This document shows, piece by piece, positions 11,455 to 19,930 of a DNA stretch of 64,000 bases; position 1 is the stretch's first letter; each line of letters opens with the position of its first letter. Source of the stretch: JAICYJ01 sp963766445 (GTDB lineage Bacteria; Actinomycetota; Thermoleophilia; Gaiellales; JAICJC01). Under the pieces are notes generated by a model. That model searched no databases and had not been told where the DNA came from. It was given only the letters and a program-made list of their open reading frames with translations. A program made the translations under genes and the position numbers. Where the stretch lies: positions 1-64,000 of the forward strand of contig CAVXZW010000024.1 in assembly GCA_963766445.1 (NCBI GenBank), read 5' to 3'.

Positions 11455-11635
11455 GTGACCCTGATCTGGTTCTTAACTGCGTTGATTGCAGAGCATGGTC
11501 GGCGATCACGCGCCGCTGCTGTGAATACCACTGCTCAACATCTGGGCCGGCACGTGCTGCTGGCGATCGCGATCGACCTCAGCTGCCAGCACGTGCCCTC
11601 CGGCCGCGGCGGGCGCCGGGGTGCCGTCCCAGTGA
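11455..11635 (+). pseudogene. Small membrane protein relic (copy A of 37934-38110)
   Basis: Begins with GTG and VTLIWF just after the SulP stop, exactly as the intact 58-residue copy B starts. Frame changes and a stop follow, so only the segment LLAIAIDLS and the Arg/Gly-rich tail remain recognisable in shifted frames. Homology to copy B extends at DNA level about 20 bases past the end. Confidence 0.6.
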
Positions 11636-11798
11636 GCACGCCCGTTCCCGGCACGGGCGCTCGACTATCCGACCGTGTTGGCCCCCCCGGCCAGCGCCAG
11701 CTCGGATCACATCTGCCCGACGACGGGTCCAGCGATTCGAGCGGATCGGCGTCGAGTGAACGCGGATAACCCGTAGCAGGACTTCGGGGGTTTCTCGG

Positions 11799-12728
11799 AT
11801 GTCTTCGAGCGTACGATTGCCTAGCCTCGTGGGTGTGGAACCGGTCCTCTGTGCAACCAAGCTGACGAAGCGCTTCGGCGATGTCACCGCCGTGCGCGAC
11901 CTTTCATTCGACCTCTACGCAGGTACCATCACCGGCTTTCTTGGCCCCAACGGCGCGGGCAAGACGACGACCCTTCGGATGGTGCTCGGGCTGGCCGAGC
12001 CGACGCGTGGGCGGGCGCTGGTCTTTGGGCACGCCTATGCCGAACTGGCGCGGCCGGCGACGCGGGTGGGAGCCATGCTCGATGCCGCCGACCTTCATCC
12101 TGGACGAACGGGGAGGGATCACCTACGCGTGCTCGCTCCGGTCGCCCACGCACCGGTTTCCCGGATTGATGATGTACTGGGGCTGGTGGATCTGACATTC
12201 GCCGCCGAGCGCCGGGTGGATGGATATTCGCTTGGCATGCGCCAGCGGTTGGGCCTTGCCTGCGCGCTGCTGGGTGACCCGGAGCTCCTGATCTTGGACG
12301 AGCCTGCCAACGGGCTGGACCCCGAAGGGATGCGTTGGTTGCGTGACTTCCTGCGCGACTTTGCCGCACACGGCAGGACGGTGTTCGTCTCCAGCCATCA
12401 CCTGGCAGAGGTCGCAGAACTGGTGGGCAACGTCATCATCATCAACCACGGCGGGTTGGTTGTTGAGGCGTCGCTGGACGAGCTCACCGCACGCATTGGC
12501 GGAGCGATCCGGGTTGAATCCACACGGTCCGACATCCTAGAGGTGGCGCTACGCAACGCCGGCGCTACGGGCATCAAACGCGAGAACGGAACGCTTCACG
12601 TCCGCGGCATCACCGCCGACCGAATCGGAGAAGTCGCGTTGGCGGCCCACGTCGAGTTGCGCCAACTCGTCACAGAGTCGTCGCTGGAGGACATATTCCT
12701 CCAGCTAACCGGGGAGCCGAAGCGATGA
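11799..12728 (+). CDS. ABC transporter ATP-binding protein, copy A
   Basis: DRA-type exporter ATPase of 309 residues. Walker A GPNGAGKTT is at residues 49-57, the signature SLGMRQ at 144-149, Walker B LLILDE at 163-168, and the switch histidine lies in SSHHLAEV. A C-terminal regulatory region of about 90 residues follows. The ATG at 11799 gives the same length as copy B (30446-31375); an in-frame GTG at 11835 is an alternative start. It overlaps the permease by four bases (ATGA). The substrate is unknown; related pairs serve in antibiotic or lipid export. Confidence 0.88.
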   Translation: MSSSVRLPSLVGVEPVLCATKLTKRFGDVTAVRDLSFDLYAGTITGFLGPNGAGKTTTLRMVLGLAEPTRGRALVFGHAYAELARPATRVGAMLDAADLHPGRTGRDHLRVLAPVAHAPVSRIDDVLGLVDLTFAAERRVDGYSLGMRQRLGLACALLGDPELLILDEPANGLDPEGMRWLRDFLRDFAAHGRTVFVSSHHLAEVAELVGNVIIINHGGLVVEASLDELTARIGGAIRVESTRSDILEVALRNAGATGIKRENGTLHVRGITADRIGEVALAAHVELRQLVTESSLEDIFLQLTGEPKR

Positions 12729-13456
12729 TCGACCAGATCTACTCCGAACTGCTCAAGGTGCGCACCACTCGCACGGCGGCCGTGATACTGCTCGCCTCGG
12801 CAGGGCTAACGCTGCTCGGCGTCTTTATCGAAGGTTCGTCGTCCACTGTCGGCAAGCTTGCGCAGGAGGATCAGCAGCGCACGCTGCTCGGCGCTGGAAG
12901 CGCGGCGGTGTTCTTCGCGACGATCGCCGGAATCACCATGGTGACGAGCGAGTTTCGCTACGGGACGATCCACTCCACCCTGGTCTTCGAGCCGCGCCGT
13001 CGTGTAGTCCTCGCGTCGAAGCTTGTCGCAGCTCTGCTGGTCGGCCTGCTATTCGGCGCGGTCTGCGTTGGTCTCTCCGTCGGCGGCGGTCGCGCGATTC
13101 TCGCTGCACGCGACGTTGACGTCGCCCTCTCGGGTAGCGACACCGTCGCCTTGGCTTTCGGAACGATTGGTGCAAGCACGCTTGGCGCGATGCTCGGCGT
13201 CGCCATCGGAGCGTTGATCCGCAACCAAGTCGGTGCCATCGTCGCCGTCGTCGCTTACGCCTTTGTGGTCGACGCGCTGCTATTCGCCTCCGTCCCGTCC
13301 GTAGGACGCTATCTGCCAGGCAAGGCGGGCGATGCGCTCGCGGGGCGGGGTGTCGAGCACCTTCTCGCCCCAGGTACAGGCGCCGCGGTGCTGATCGCGT
13401 GGACGCTCGCATGCGTCGCTGTTGCGGCTGTGCGAGACGCCCACAGCGATGTCTAG
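12725..13456 (+). CDS. ABC-2 type permease, copy A
   Basis: Membrane partner of the preceding ATPase, 243 residues with about six helices. The first is near residues 18-38; GITMVTSEFRYGTIHSTL is the typical cytoplasmic loop before the second helix pair. The gene starts inside the ATPase stop, so the two are translationally coupled. About 94% identical by eye to the copy at 29718-30449, indicating recent duplication or gene conversion. Confidence 0.87.
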   Translation: MIDQIYSELLKVRTTRTAAVILLASAGLTLLGVFIEGSSSTVGKLAQEDQQRTLLGAGSAAVFFATIAGITMVTSEFRYGTIHSTLVFEPRRRVVLASKLVAALLVGLLFGAVCVGLSVGGGRAILAARDVDVALSGSDTVALAFGTIGASTLGAMLGVAIGALIRNQVGAIVAVVAYAFVVDALLFASVPSVGRYLPGKAGDALAGRGVEHLLAPGTGAAVLIAWTLACVAVAAVRDAHSDV

Positions 13457-13594
13457 CCCGCGGTGCGGCGCTCCTCAACCAGCGCGCCGCCTTGCGCCAC
13501 TGAGGCTACTGCGACGAAGAGGCCAAGCTCATTCCCGATCCGTTAAGCGGGGTCATGCTCGCGGTGGCTGATGGCCGTCGTTTAGGATCGTGGC

Positions 13595-14296
13595 ATGGTC
13601 CACGCCCGGCACGGCGAGCGGCATCTCAGCCATCGCACCGGTTGGCTTCGTGCGGCCGTGCTCGGCGCCAACGACGGCATCGTTTCCACAGCCGCGATCA
13701 TCGTGGGAGTAGCGGCCGCGGATTCCACCCGCGCCGCCATCCTCACCGCCGGAATCGCCGGCTTGGTCGCTGGTGCCGCGTCGATGGCCGCCGGCGAGTA
13801 CGTCTCGGTCAGTTCCCAGGCGGACGCCGAACGAGCAGACCTCGCGCTCGAGCAGACCGAGCTCCGCCGCGACCCCGTCGGGGAGCGCGAGGAGCTGGCG
13901 GGGATCTACCGCGATCGCGGCCTTTCGCCGCGCCTCGCGGGCGAAGTGGCGGCAGAGCTGAGCGCTCGCGACGATCTGCTAGCGGTGCATGCTCGCGACG
14001 AGCTGGGGATGACCGCGCTCTCGCATGCTCGTCCGTTCCAGGCGGCTGGCGCGTCTGCCGCCTCGTTTACGGCCGGCGCGGCTGTGCCGCTGATTGCGGT
14101 CATCCTCTCGCCATCCTCGACGAGGATTCCAGTGACAATGGCGGCGACCGCGGTCGCCCTGGCGCTGACCGGATGGGCGGCAGCCCGCCTCGGCGGCGCG
14201 CCATCGGGACGCGGCACGGTTCGCGTCGTCGTCTGGGGCGTTGCCGCGATGGTGCTGACGATGGTCATCGGTCGCGTGGTCGGGACCGCTGTTTGA
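13595..14296 (+). CDS. VIT1/CCC1 family iron/manganese transporter
   Basis: 233 residues. The N-terminal segment LGANDGIVSTAAIIVGVAAA and the following AGEYVSVSSQAD motif are diagnostic of the VIT1/CCC1 family, which moves Fe2+ or Mn2+ across a membrane, probably by H+ exchange. About five helices are visible: two near the N-terminus and three after residue 145, flanking an acidic Glu-rich cytoplasmic metal-binding region (about 75-135). Single gene in its own unit, between the ABC pair and the relics upstream of the flavodoxin. Confidence 0.88.
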   Translation: MVHARHGERHLSHRTGWLRAAVLGANDGIVSTAAIIVGVAAADSTRAAILTAGIAGLVAGAASMAAGEYVSVSSQADAERADLALEQTELRRDPVGEREELAGIYRDRGLSPRLAGEVAAELSARDDLLAVHARDELGMTALSHARPFQAAGASAASFTAGAAVPLIAVILSPSSTRIPVTMAATAVALALTGWAAARLGGAPSGRGTVRVVVWGVAAMVLTMVIGRVVGTAV

Positions 14297-14384
14297 GCCG
14301 CCGGTTCATCAAACGACTAACCGGCAGCGGCGCGGACGCTCGCCCACCTGGGGTGCGATGCGTGCGTCAAGCATCTCGATCTGA

Positions 14385-14545
14385 TGGTGTTGCCGGTCTC
14401 GGGCTTTGAGACGCCGTCCTGTCGGTACTGGGGATAGCCGAGGTGGTAGGTGGCGGTGATTAGCTGATCAGTGGGTCGGAGAGCGCGATGTAGCGGCTGC
14501 GTCCGGCGCCGTCGATCTGACCGTGGAGGATGCTGTATTCCACGC
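14385..14545 (-). pseudogene. Fragment of the five-helix membrane protein family
   Basis: The minus strand encodes TATYHLGYPQYRQDG and, in another frame, ILHGQIDGAGRSRYIALSDP. Both match the C-terminal half of the protein at 1542-2298 (ITGVYHLGYPQFRQDG). Stops and frame changes lie between them and the N-terminal half is missing, so this is a relic. Confidence 0.6.
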
Positions 14546-14621
14546 GTCGTAGTGCGACTCGCTACGATCCGTCACCTCCCCAGCAAGCTGGTCTCGCCCT
14601 CCGCGTACCACACCCTCAACG

Positions 14622-14688
14622 ACGCGCGCGGCCCTCCGACGAGCCCGAGCACAGCCATGCGCTTTGGCACCAGTTCCGATCGGAACAT
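14622..14688 (-). pseudogene. Possible DUF4386-type fragment
   Basis: A short minus-strand frame reads MFRSELVPKRMAVLGLVGG, resembling the conserved 'RSxLVPRxLAxLGLIGGP' segment of DUF4386 membrane proteins. Flanking sequence gives no continuing similarity. If real it is a remnant only. Confidence 0.3.
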
Positions 14689-14855
14689 CAGGAGGCATAT
14701 CTCCCGGGCTGCTGACTGCCGGGCAGCGACACTTCATCCGGTACGGCCGTCGAATGGCATCCGTCGCCGGGCTGCTCGGACCACGCGGTAGATGCGATTG
14801 CGTATGCGGGTTTTCACGGTTGCGGCCGTAGCCTGTGATCGCGACCATTGAGAGC

Positions 14856-15362
14856 ATGACCGTCCTCGTTGCATACGCCAGCCGCCACGGAGCGACCGAG
14901 GGGATCGCGGCCCGCATAGCCGAGCGCATCGCTGACGCCGGCACCGCCGTAGACCTTCGCCAGGTTGACGCGGTCGAGTCTCTTGACGCCTACGACGCGG
15001 TCGTGTTCGGCGCGCCGGTCTACGATCAGTCGTGGCCACCCGAGGCTGATCGGTTCGTCGACCAGCACGGTGATGTTCTGGCTACCCGACCAGTCTGGCT
15101 CTTCAGCGTCGGATCGTTCGGCGATACGAAGCGCCTTATTGGCCCGCTGACCCATAAGGAGCCCAAGCGCATCGCGGAGGTGCGCTCCGCAGTGCAGCCA
15201 CGCGACTACCGCGTCTTTCAAGGCGTGATCGGCAAGCACCAGTGGCCGTTCTGGTCGCGCATTTTGTTTCACGCCTTCGGTGGACGCTTCGGCGACCACC
15301 GCGATTGGCCGGTCATCGAGGCATGGGCCGACCAGATCGCACTCGCGCTCGTGGGCGGCTGA
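14856..15362 (+). CDS. Flavodoxin-domain protein (HemG-like)
   Basis: 168 residues with a flavodoxin fold. It opens with the FMN-phosphate-binding pattern YASRHGATEGIA (residues 6-17), followed by YDAVVFGAPVYDQSW and the loop FSVGSFGD. Relatives include menaquinone-dependent protoporphyrinogen oxidase, but many are general electron carriers. ATG 14856 is preferred over 14835 because the protein then starts at the first strand (MTVLVAYAS). A paralogue lies at 28992-29495, each near a copy of the second ABC pair. Confidence 0.85.
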   Translation: MTVLVAYASRHGATEGIAARIAERIADAGTAVDLRQVDAVESLDAYDAVVFGAPVYDQSWPPEADRFVDQHGDVLATRPVWLFSVGSFGDTKRLIGPLTHKEPKRIAEVRSAVQPRDYRVFQGVIGKHQWPFWSRILFHAFGGRFGDHRDWPVIEAWADQIALALVGG

Positions 15363-15524
15363 GGATTCCCTACAAGCGCAGACACGCTCGCAGATCGCCG
15401 ATCCCATGCACCGCCCGACGAAGCGACGGTCGTCCCATCGGTGCCGACCAGCGCAACGGCGTGCAGATCGCCTTCGCCGCCGAACTGTCGAGCATCTCGT
15501 TGAGCGGCCCGTCGGCGTCGTCCG

Positions 15525-16823
15525 CTAGCTGATGCTCGAGCGGAACTCGACCGTCGAGACCGCACCGCCGCCGGGTGCGTTCGCGAGGCGAAGCACCGCC
15601 CCGTGCCGCACCGCGATGCTGCGAGCGATCGCAAGGCCGATACCGCTACCCGGGACGTCCTGCGACGCCCCGCCGCGGTAGAAGCGGTCGAAAGCGTGTT
15701 CGCTGTCCATATCCGACAGGCCGGAACCGTGATCGCGGACGCTCAACACGGGCAGGTTTGACGCGTTGGTGACCGTTACCAATACCGGCTGCTCGGCCGG
15801 GCTGTACTTGATCGCGTTATCGATCAGTATCCGCACCAGCTCACCGAGGCGGCCGGCGTCTCCCATCACGGACGCCGCGGCGAGGTCGGCCTGGATCACT
15901 CGGCCCTCGTGCACGAAGCGCAGCTCATCGCAGGCCTCACGAACGACCTCGTCCAGCCGGACGCGCTCCGTCACGCGCTCCGAACGTTCGGCCTCGGCCA
16001 GCGAGAGCAGCTCCGTCAGCGTCCGGGCCAGGCGCTCACTCTCCGTTGAGACGATGCCCGCAGACTCGTGCACCTGCTCGAGATCGCCGCGCTCGGCGGC
16101 CCGCGCAACGATGCGAGCGTGTCCTTGCAGAGCGGTGACCGGGGTTCGCAGCTCGTGCGATGCGTCGGCCACGAACCTTTGTTGCTCCTCGGTCGCCCGC
16201 TCTGCGCGGGCGAGCAGGCGGTTGAACGCCGCGGCCAGCCTGCCCAGCTCATCGGGTGAGCCCTCGCTCAGCCGGCGATCGAGCGCATCACCGGGAATGG
16301 CGTCCGCCTGCCGGCGCATCCGCTCGATCGGTCGCAGCGCACCGCCCGCCAGCAACGCTCCCACCAGCGCGGACGCGGCGATCATGGCCGCTCCGACCGC
16401 GAGCAGCGTCGAGAACAACGTCGAGAGGCTCGAGTCGATCGCATCGTTGGCGAGCAACACGTACGCATTGCCGCCGTCCGGTCGCGGCCATCGCGCCGAC
16501 GTGGATCCGCCCGGCGCACGGGCGATCGAGTCGTCGATCTCGGCGGCCGAGGTATCGCTCCCGCCGGTCGAGTAGCTCTGGGCGACCACCTGCCCGGAGG
16601 CGTCGGTCAGCCAGATCCGTGCACCGGGGCCGGCCAGGCGGTCGAGCGAGGTCTCCTGCGGGTCCTCGATCGAGGCGACGCTCTTGGCCAGCGAGAGCGC
16701 GCTCTTGCGAGCGCTCGACTCCAAGCTCGATCGCACGACCAGGTAGGTGGCAACGGAGGTGGCGGCCACCAGCGCGGTCATCGCGACCACGAACAGCAGC
16801 GTCAGCCGGGTTTTGAAGCTCAT
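15525..16823 (-). CDS. Sensor histidine kinase (OmpR-partner type)
   Basis: 432 residues. Helix 1 is at about 7-30, an extracytoplasmic domain at 31-133, helix 2 at about 136-162, then HAMP. The phospho-acceptor H223 lies in DASHELRTPVTAL. The ATPase domain has the N box ILIDNAIKY (N336) and glycine boxes DHGSGLSDM and GSGIGLAIA. The gene overlaps the response regulator stop by four bases and is cotranscribed with it. Because the pair is divergent from the flavin/heme cluster across a 137-base region, it is a good candidate regulator of that cluster. The signal is unknown; the sensor domain has no recognised ligand motif. Confidence 0.9.
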   Translation of the reverse strand: MSFKTRLTLLFVVAMTALVAATSVATYLVVRSSLESSARKSALSLAKSVASIEDPQETSLDRLAGPGARIWLTDASGQVVAQSYSTGGSDTSAAEIDDSIARAPGGSTSARWPRPDGGNAYVLLANDAIDSSLSTLFSTLLAVGAAMIAASALVGALLAGGALRPIERMRRQADAIPGDALDRRLSEGSPDELGRLAAAFNRLLARAERATEEQQRFVADASHELRTPVTALQGHARIVARAAERGDLEQVHESAGIVSTESERLARTLTELLSLAEAERSERVTERVRLDEVVREACDELRFVHEGRVIQADLAAASVMGDAGRLGELVRILIDNAIKYSPAEQPVLVTVTNASNLPVLSVRDHGSGLSDMDSEHAFDRFYRGGASQDVPGSGIGLAIARSIAVRHGAVLRLANAPGGGAVSTVEFRSSIS

Positions 16824-17500
16824 GGCTTGATGGTGTACCCGACGCCTCTTACTGTGCGGATCAGCGAGCCGTTGGCGCCGCCGCCCAGCTTCTTGCGAAG
16901 CGACGAGACGAAGAAGTCGATCACCTTCGAGTCACCCAGGTAGGAGTAGCCCCACACGCCCTCGTAGATCTGCTCGCGTGTGAACACGCGACCGGGGGCG
17001 TGCATGAGGAAGGCGAGCAGCTCGAACTCGCGCGCCGTCAGCTCGACCGGCCGGCCGTCCAGGTCCACCTCGCGCCGCTCGGTGTCAAGGCGGACGGGCC
17101 CGACCTCGAGCGCCGGTCCCGGCTCCGTGACGCGGCGGGTGAGCGCGCGCAACCGAGCCAGCAGCTCCTCGACCGCGAACGGCTTCGCCAGGTAGTCGTC
17201 AGCGCCGGCGTCCAACCCGATCACGCGATCGCCGACGCGGTCGAGCGCGGTCAGCATCAGGATCGGCGTGCGGAAGCCGGAGCGCCTGGCCGACCGGCAC
17301 ACGGTCAGTCCGTCGATGTCGGGCAGGCGCACGTCGAGGATCACCAGGTCCGGGTGCTCGCGCTCCAGCGCCGCGAGGCCGTCGGAGCCGGTGCCGGCGA
17401 GCGTCACCCGGTAGCCGGCCTCGATCAGCTCGACCTCGATCAGGCGGGCGATCGCAGCGTCGTCCTCGACCACCAGCACCTGCTGGGAATGCGCGTTCAC
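16820..17500 (-). CDS. OmpR-family response regulator
   Basis: 226 residues. Receiver domain 1-120 with acid pocket E12-D14, phospho-acceptor D56 in VILDVRLPD, T84 and K106, all intact. A winged-helix DNA-binding domain follows (about 130-224, ending LIRTVRGVGYTIKP). First gene of the leftward two-component operon. Partner of the kinase at 15525-16823; likely binds the shared intergenic region 17501-17637. Confidence 0.92.
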   Translation of the reverse strand: MNAHSQQVLVVEDDAAIARLIEVELIEAGYRVTLAGTGSDGLAALEREHPDLVILDVRLPDIDGLTVCRSARRSGFRTPILMLTALDRVGDRVIGLDAGADDYLAKPFAVEELLARLRALTRRVTEPGPALEVGPVRLDTERREVDLDGRPVELTAREFELLAFLMHAPGRVFTREQIYEGVWGYSYLGDSKVIDFFVSSLRKKLGGGANGSLIRTVRGVGYTIKP

Positions 17501-17603
17501 GGGCCAACCATAGTCCTCGCCCGCTGTCCTTCCCGAACCCTTACCAAACCCGCGACAAGCGCTTGATCGACCCTGGCGGCAGCCTTGAGTGCGCGTCCTA
17601 CGG

Positions 17604-17636
17604 TGGGTCTCGAAGTTTCGAATCCAAGGAGACCCA
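17604..17636 (+). promoter_or_regulatory. Hairpin overlapping the ribosome-binding site of the redox cluster
   Basis: TGGGTCTC (17604-17611) is perfectly complementary to GAGACCCA (17629-17636), with a 17-base loop. The Shine-Dalgarno AAGGAG (17626-17631) runs into the 3' arm and the start ATG is at 17638. Folding could limit translation of the first gene. No known riboswitch was recognised. Confidence 0.4.
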
Positions 17637-17637
17637 G

Positions 17638-17826
17638 ATGGTCAGCAGAAAGTCACACATCCTCATACTGTCGGCGGCGCTCAGCACGCTGACGATGGCC
17701 GGCGGCGTGGCCGCAGTGGAGCTGGCCGCGCGCGGGCCCAACGCCCAGTCGGCGCCGGCGCCCGCCTACGTGGTCGCGGCGACGCACGCTCGCCGCTCCG
17801 GTCGCGCACGAGCTGGAAGCAGGTGA
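17638..17826 (+). CDS. Small exported or membrane-anchored peptide
   Basis: 62 residues. A signal-anchor (ILILSAALSTLTMAGGVAAVEL) is followed by a short Ala/Pro stretch and a basic tail. No known domain, no Cys. ATG 17638 has AAGGAG seven bases upstream. It begins the redox cluster and is seven bases before the ApbE1 gene. Similar small anchored proteins open the second module at 21200 and 21580, so these may be partner or scaffold subunits; function unknown. Confidence 0.6.
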   Translation: MVSRKSHILILSAALSTLTMAGGVAAVELAARGPNAQSAPAPAYVVAATHARRSGRARAGSR

Positions 17827-17832
17827 CGAGTC

Positions 17833-19122
17833 ATGATCCGCCGCATCTATGCCGGCCTTTGCGCGGCCGTGGCCGTCGTCGCGGTGTTCGGGGTGCTCGC
17901 GTTCCAACAGCGCACCGTCGCCCCCACCGCCACGGGCACCCCGGTCGTGATGGCGCGAACCGCCAGCGGCGCGCTGGTGCCCGTCACAACAGCCCCCTCC
18001 ACGGTGCACGCCACCACTTCCAGTTCCGGCGTCGCGACCCAGTCTGCGACGGCCGCTGGCGGCACCGGCTCCGCCGTCATGTACGTCAAGAATGCCAACG
18101 GCAGCTTCGTGCCGGTCGGCAAGTCTCCCCGCCGCCCCGGCCCCGGTCGCAGCCGTGACGAGGAGCTCGTGATGTCGCTGCTTCGACACTCATTCACTGC
18201 CATGGGGACGGACTGCGGACTGGTGGTGAGCGCCGCGCCGTCTGACACGGCCATGGCGCGCCGCGCGATCGGCGCAGCGCTGGCTGAGCTGACTGCACTC
18301 GAGCGGGCGCTGTCCCGATTCGATGCGAGCAGCGGCCTGTCCAACCTGAACGCGGCGAGCGGATCCTGGGTCGAGGTCGACGAGCGCCTGTTCCGGGCCG
18401 TGAAGGCCGCGGTTGAGGCTCGCGAGACCACGGGCGGCCGGTTCGATCCAACAGTGCTGCCGGCGCTGATCGCCGCCGGCTACGACCGCACGTTTGCGGA
18501 ACTGCAACCGCGCGATGCCGGCAGCCTTGCCGGCTGGAGCGCGGGCGCGGCGATCGATCTTGATCCGGTCGGGCGCAGGATTCGTCTCGCCCCCGGCACC
18601 AAGATCGATCTCGGAGGGATCGGCAAGGGGCTGTCGGCGACGGCGGCCCTGGACGCGATGCGCACGACCTGGCCCCGGATGCCGGGTGCCCTCGTCGACC
18701 TGGGCGGAGACATCGCCGTCGACGGTCTGGCACCTGACGGAGCCTGGCGGATCGCGGTCGCCGATCCCCGCACGCCGGGTGGACGGCTGGGCGTGCTGGC
18801 GCTGACCGGCGGCGGTGTGGCCACATCAGGCCGCGACCGCCGCCGGTTCGGCCCCGACCGCTCCCGGCACCACCTGATCGACCCTGCCACGGGTCGGCCG
18901 GCGGCGCCGGGCCCGCTCGGTGTGACGGTAGTGGCTGCGACCACGGCAGAGGCCGAGGTGCACGCAACCGCGCTCGCGATCACGCCGGTGGAGCAATCGC
19001 AGGCTTACGTGAACCAGCATCCCGGCCTGTCGGCACTGGTGGTGCCGGCCACCGATCCCCCGTTCACGTGCGGCCGGATTCCGCTGGTCGAGCGGAACGC
19101 TGAGGTGGTCGAGGCAGCATGA
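17833..19122 (+). CDS. ApbE-type FMN transferase with N-terminal membrane-anchor segment
   Basis: 429 residues as read. Residues 5-25 form a signal anchor; 30-110 are a Ser/Thr/Ala-rich linker with two similar units, ASGALVPV and ANGSFVPV. The ApbE domain (about 114-429) has FDPTV, IDLGGIGKG, LVDLGGDI and HHLIDPATGRP, the usual FAD-binding and Mg-binding segments. ApbE enzymes attach FMN from FAD to Ser/Thr of extracytosolic redox proteins. An internal ATG at 18172 with GAGGAG at 18160-18165 could start a separate 316-residue enzyme; a one-base shift before it would end the linker protein separately. So it is either a true anchored fusion or two genes merged by an indel. No canonical FMN-binding target domain is nearby. 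Confidence 0.82.
   Translation: MIRRIYAGLCAAVAVVAVFGVLAFQQRTVAPTATGTPVVMARTASGALVPVTTAPSTVHATTSSSGVATQSATAAGGTGSAVMYVKNANGSFVPVGKSPRRPGPGRSRDEELVMSLLRHSFTAMGTDCGLVVSAAPSDTAMARRAIGAALAELTALERALSRFDASSGLSNLNAASGSWVEVDERLFRAVKAAVEARETTGGRFDPTVLPALIAAGYDRTFAELQPRDAGSLAGWSAGAAIDLDPVGRRIRLAPGTKIDLGGIGKGLSATAALDAMRTTWPRMPGALVDLGGDIAVDGLAPDGAWRIAVADPRTPGGRLGVLALTGGGVATSGRDRRRFGPDRSRHHLIDPATGRPAAPGPLGVTVVAATTAEAEVHATALAITPVEQSQAYVNQHPGLSALVVPATDPPFTCGRIPLVERNAEVVEAA
18160..18165 (+). promoter_or_regulatory. Internal ribosome-binding site before the ApbE domain
   Basis: GAGGAG six bases before ATG 18172, inside the 429-codon frame. It decides whether the ApbE domain can be made on its own. Confidence 0.45.
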
Positions 19123-19682
19123 TCGTCGCCGCCGGACTTCCAACTGCGTGGCTGGTCGCACGAGCGGCCGGCCTGGTCGCCTTCGGAGTGCTGACGCTCT
19201 CGACCTGGCTGGGGCTGGGCATGAGCACACGGCTGCTGGGGCCGAAGTTCCAGGGCCGGCTGCTCGGCTGGCACCGCACGCTTGCGTGGACGGGCCTGAG
19301 CCTGATCGGCCTCCACGTCGGCGCGCTGATGCTCGATCCGCTGATGCACTTCGGCCCAGCCGCGGTGCTGGTGCCGTTCGCGGCGCCCTGGCGCCCGGCG
19401 GCAGTGGCCGCCGGTGTCGTGGCCGGCTGGCTGACCCTGATGCTGGCCGTGTCCTTCCCGATGCGCCGGCGGATCGGCCAGCGTGGATGGCGGCGCCTGC
19501 ATTACGCGAGCTTCGCCGCCTTCCTGCTGTCGCTCGGCCATGCACTGGCCTCAGGCACCGATCTGGCCGGAATCGGCGGGCCGATCCTGGCGGTCGTCGC
19601 CGGAGGGCCGGTGCTCTGGCTCACGCTCGTTCGCATCCTGACGCCGCGCACCCGGTCCGGCACCAAGCCGGCGCCCACGTAA
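19119..19682 (+). CDS. Ferric reductase-like bis-heme b membrane protein (module 1)
   Basis: 187 residues, about five helices, no FAD/NAD domain. Two His pairs suit two stacked b hemes: WHRT...LIGLH (14 residues between) and LHYASF...SLGH (12 between), each pair within one helix, as in ferric reductase/NOX-type membrane domains. It overlaps the ApbE stop by four bases. The role inferred is transmembrane electron transfer between a cytosolic donor and an extracytoplasmic acceptor. The paralogue in module 2 is at 22910-23488. Confidence 0.82.
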   Translation: MIVAAGLPTAWLVARAAGLVAFGVLTLSTWLGLGMSTRLLGPKFQGRLLGWHRTLAWTGLSLIGLHVGALMLDPLMHFGPAAVLVPFAAPWRPAAVAAGVVAGWLTLMLAVSFPMRRRIGQRGWRRLHYASFAAFLLSLGHALASGTDLAGIGGPILAVVAGGPVLWLTLVRILTPRTRSGTKPAPT

Positions 19683-19720
19683 CCAATCGACCACCCAAAC
19701 GTGAATTCAACGGAGGAACC

Positions 19721-19930
19721 ATGAGCTACAAGATCATCATCGACCGAAGCGCCTGCTCAGGCTTCGGCACCTGCATAGAGAGCGCGCCCCAGCTGTTCGC
19801 GATGGGCGACGACGGTGTTGCCACGGCGGTCGCGGAGACCGACGACCGCGGCGCGGCGCTCGAGGCCGCCCAGGGCTGTCCGATGGGAGCGATCACGGTG
19901 CTCGACGGCGACGGGAACGTGCTGCGATGA
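19721..19930 (+). CDS. 3Fe-4S-type ferredoxin
   Basis: 69 residues. Three cysteines in the spacing C12-x5-C18...C53-P, typical of single 3Fe-4S ferredoxins that serve P450s and related oxidoreductases. ATG 19721 is preceded by CGGAGG. It overlaps the reductase gene by four bases (ATGA). Its obvious electron donor is that reductase; no P450 is in the window, so the acceptor may be the heme b membrane protein. Confidence 0.9.
   Translation: MSYKIIIDRSACSGFGTCIESAPQLFAMGDDGVATAVAETDDRGAALEAAQGCPMGAITVLDGDGNVLR

Larger units (their letters stand above)
11690..13462 (+). repeat. Left copy of inverted repeat holding the second ABC pair
   Basis: DNA matching the reverse complement of about 29712-31485. 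It covers about 100 bases upstream, the ATPase and permease genes, and ends just past the permease stop, where the copies diverge. The permease proteins differ at about 14 of 243 positions by eye. Confidence 0.8.

Noticed and set aside
17583..17637. Possible tRNA-like T-arm (TTTCGAATCC)
   Set aside because: No acceptor stem or anticodon arm around it; the pairing found is the hairpin before the start codon.
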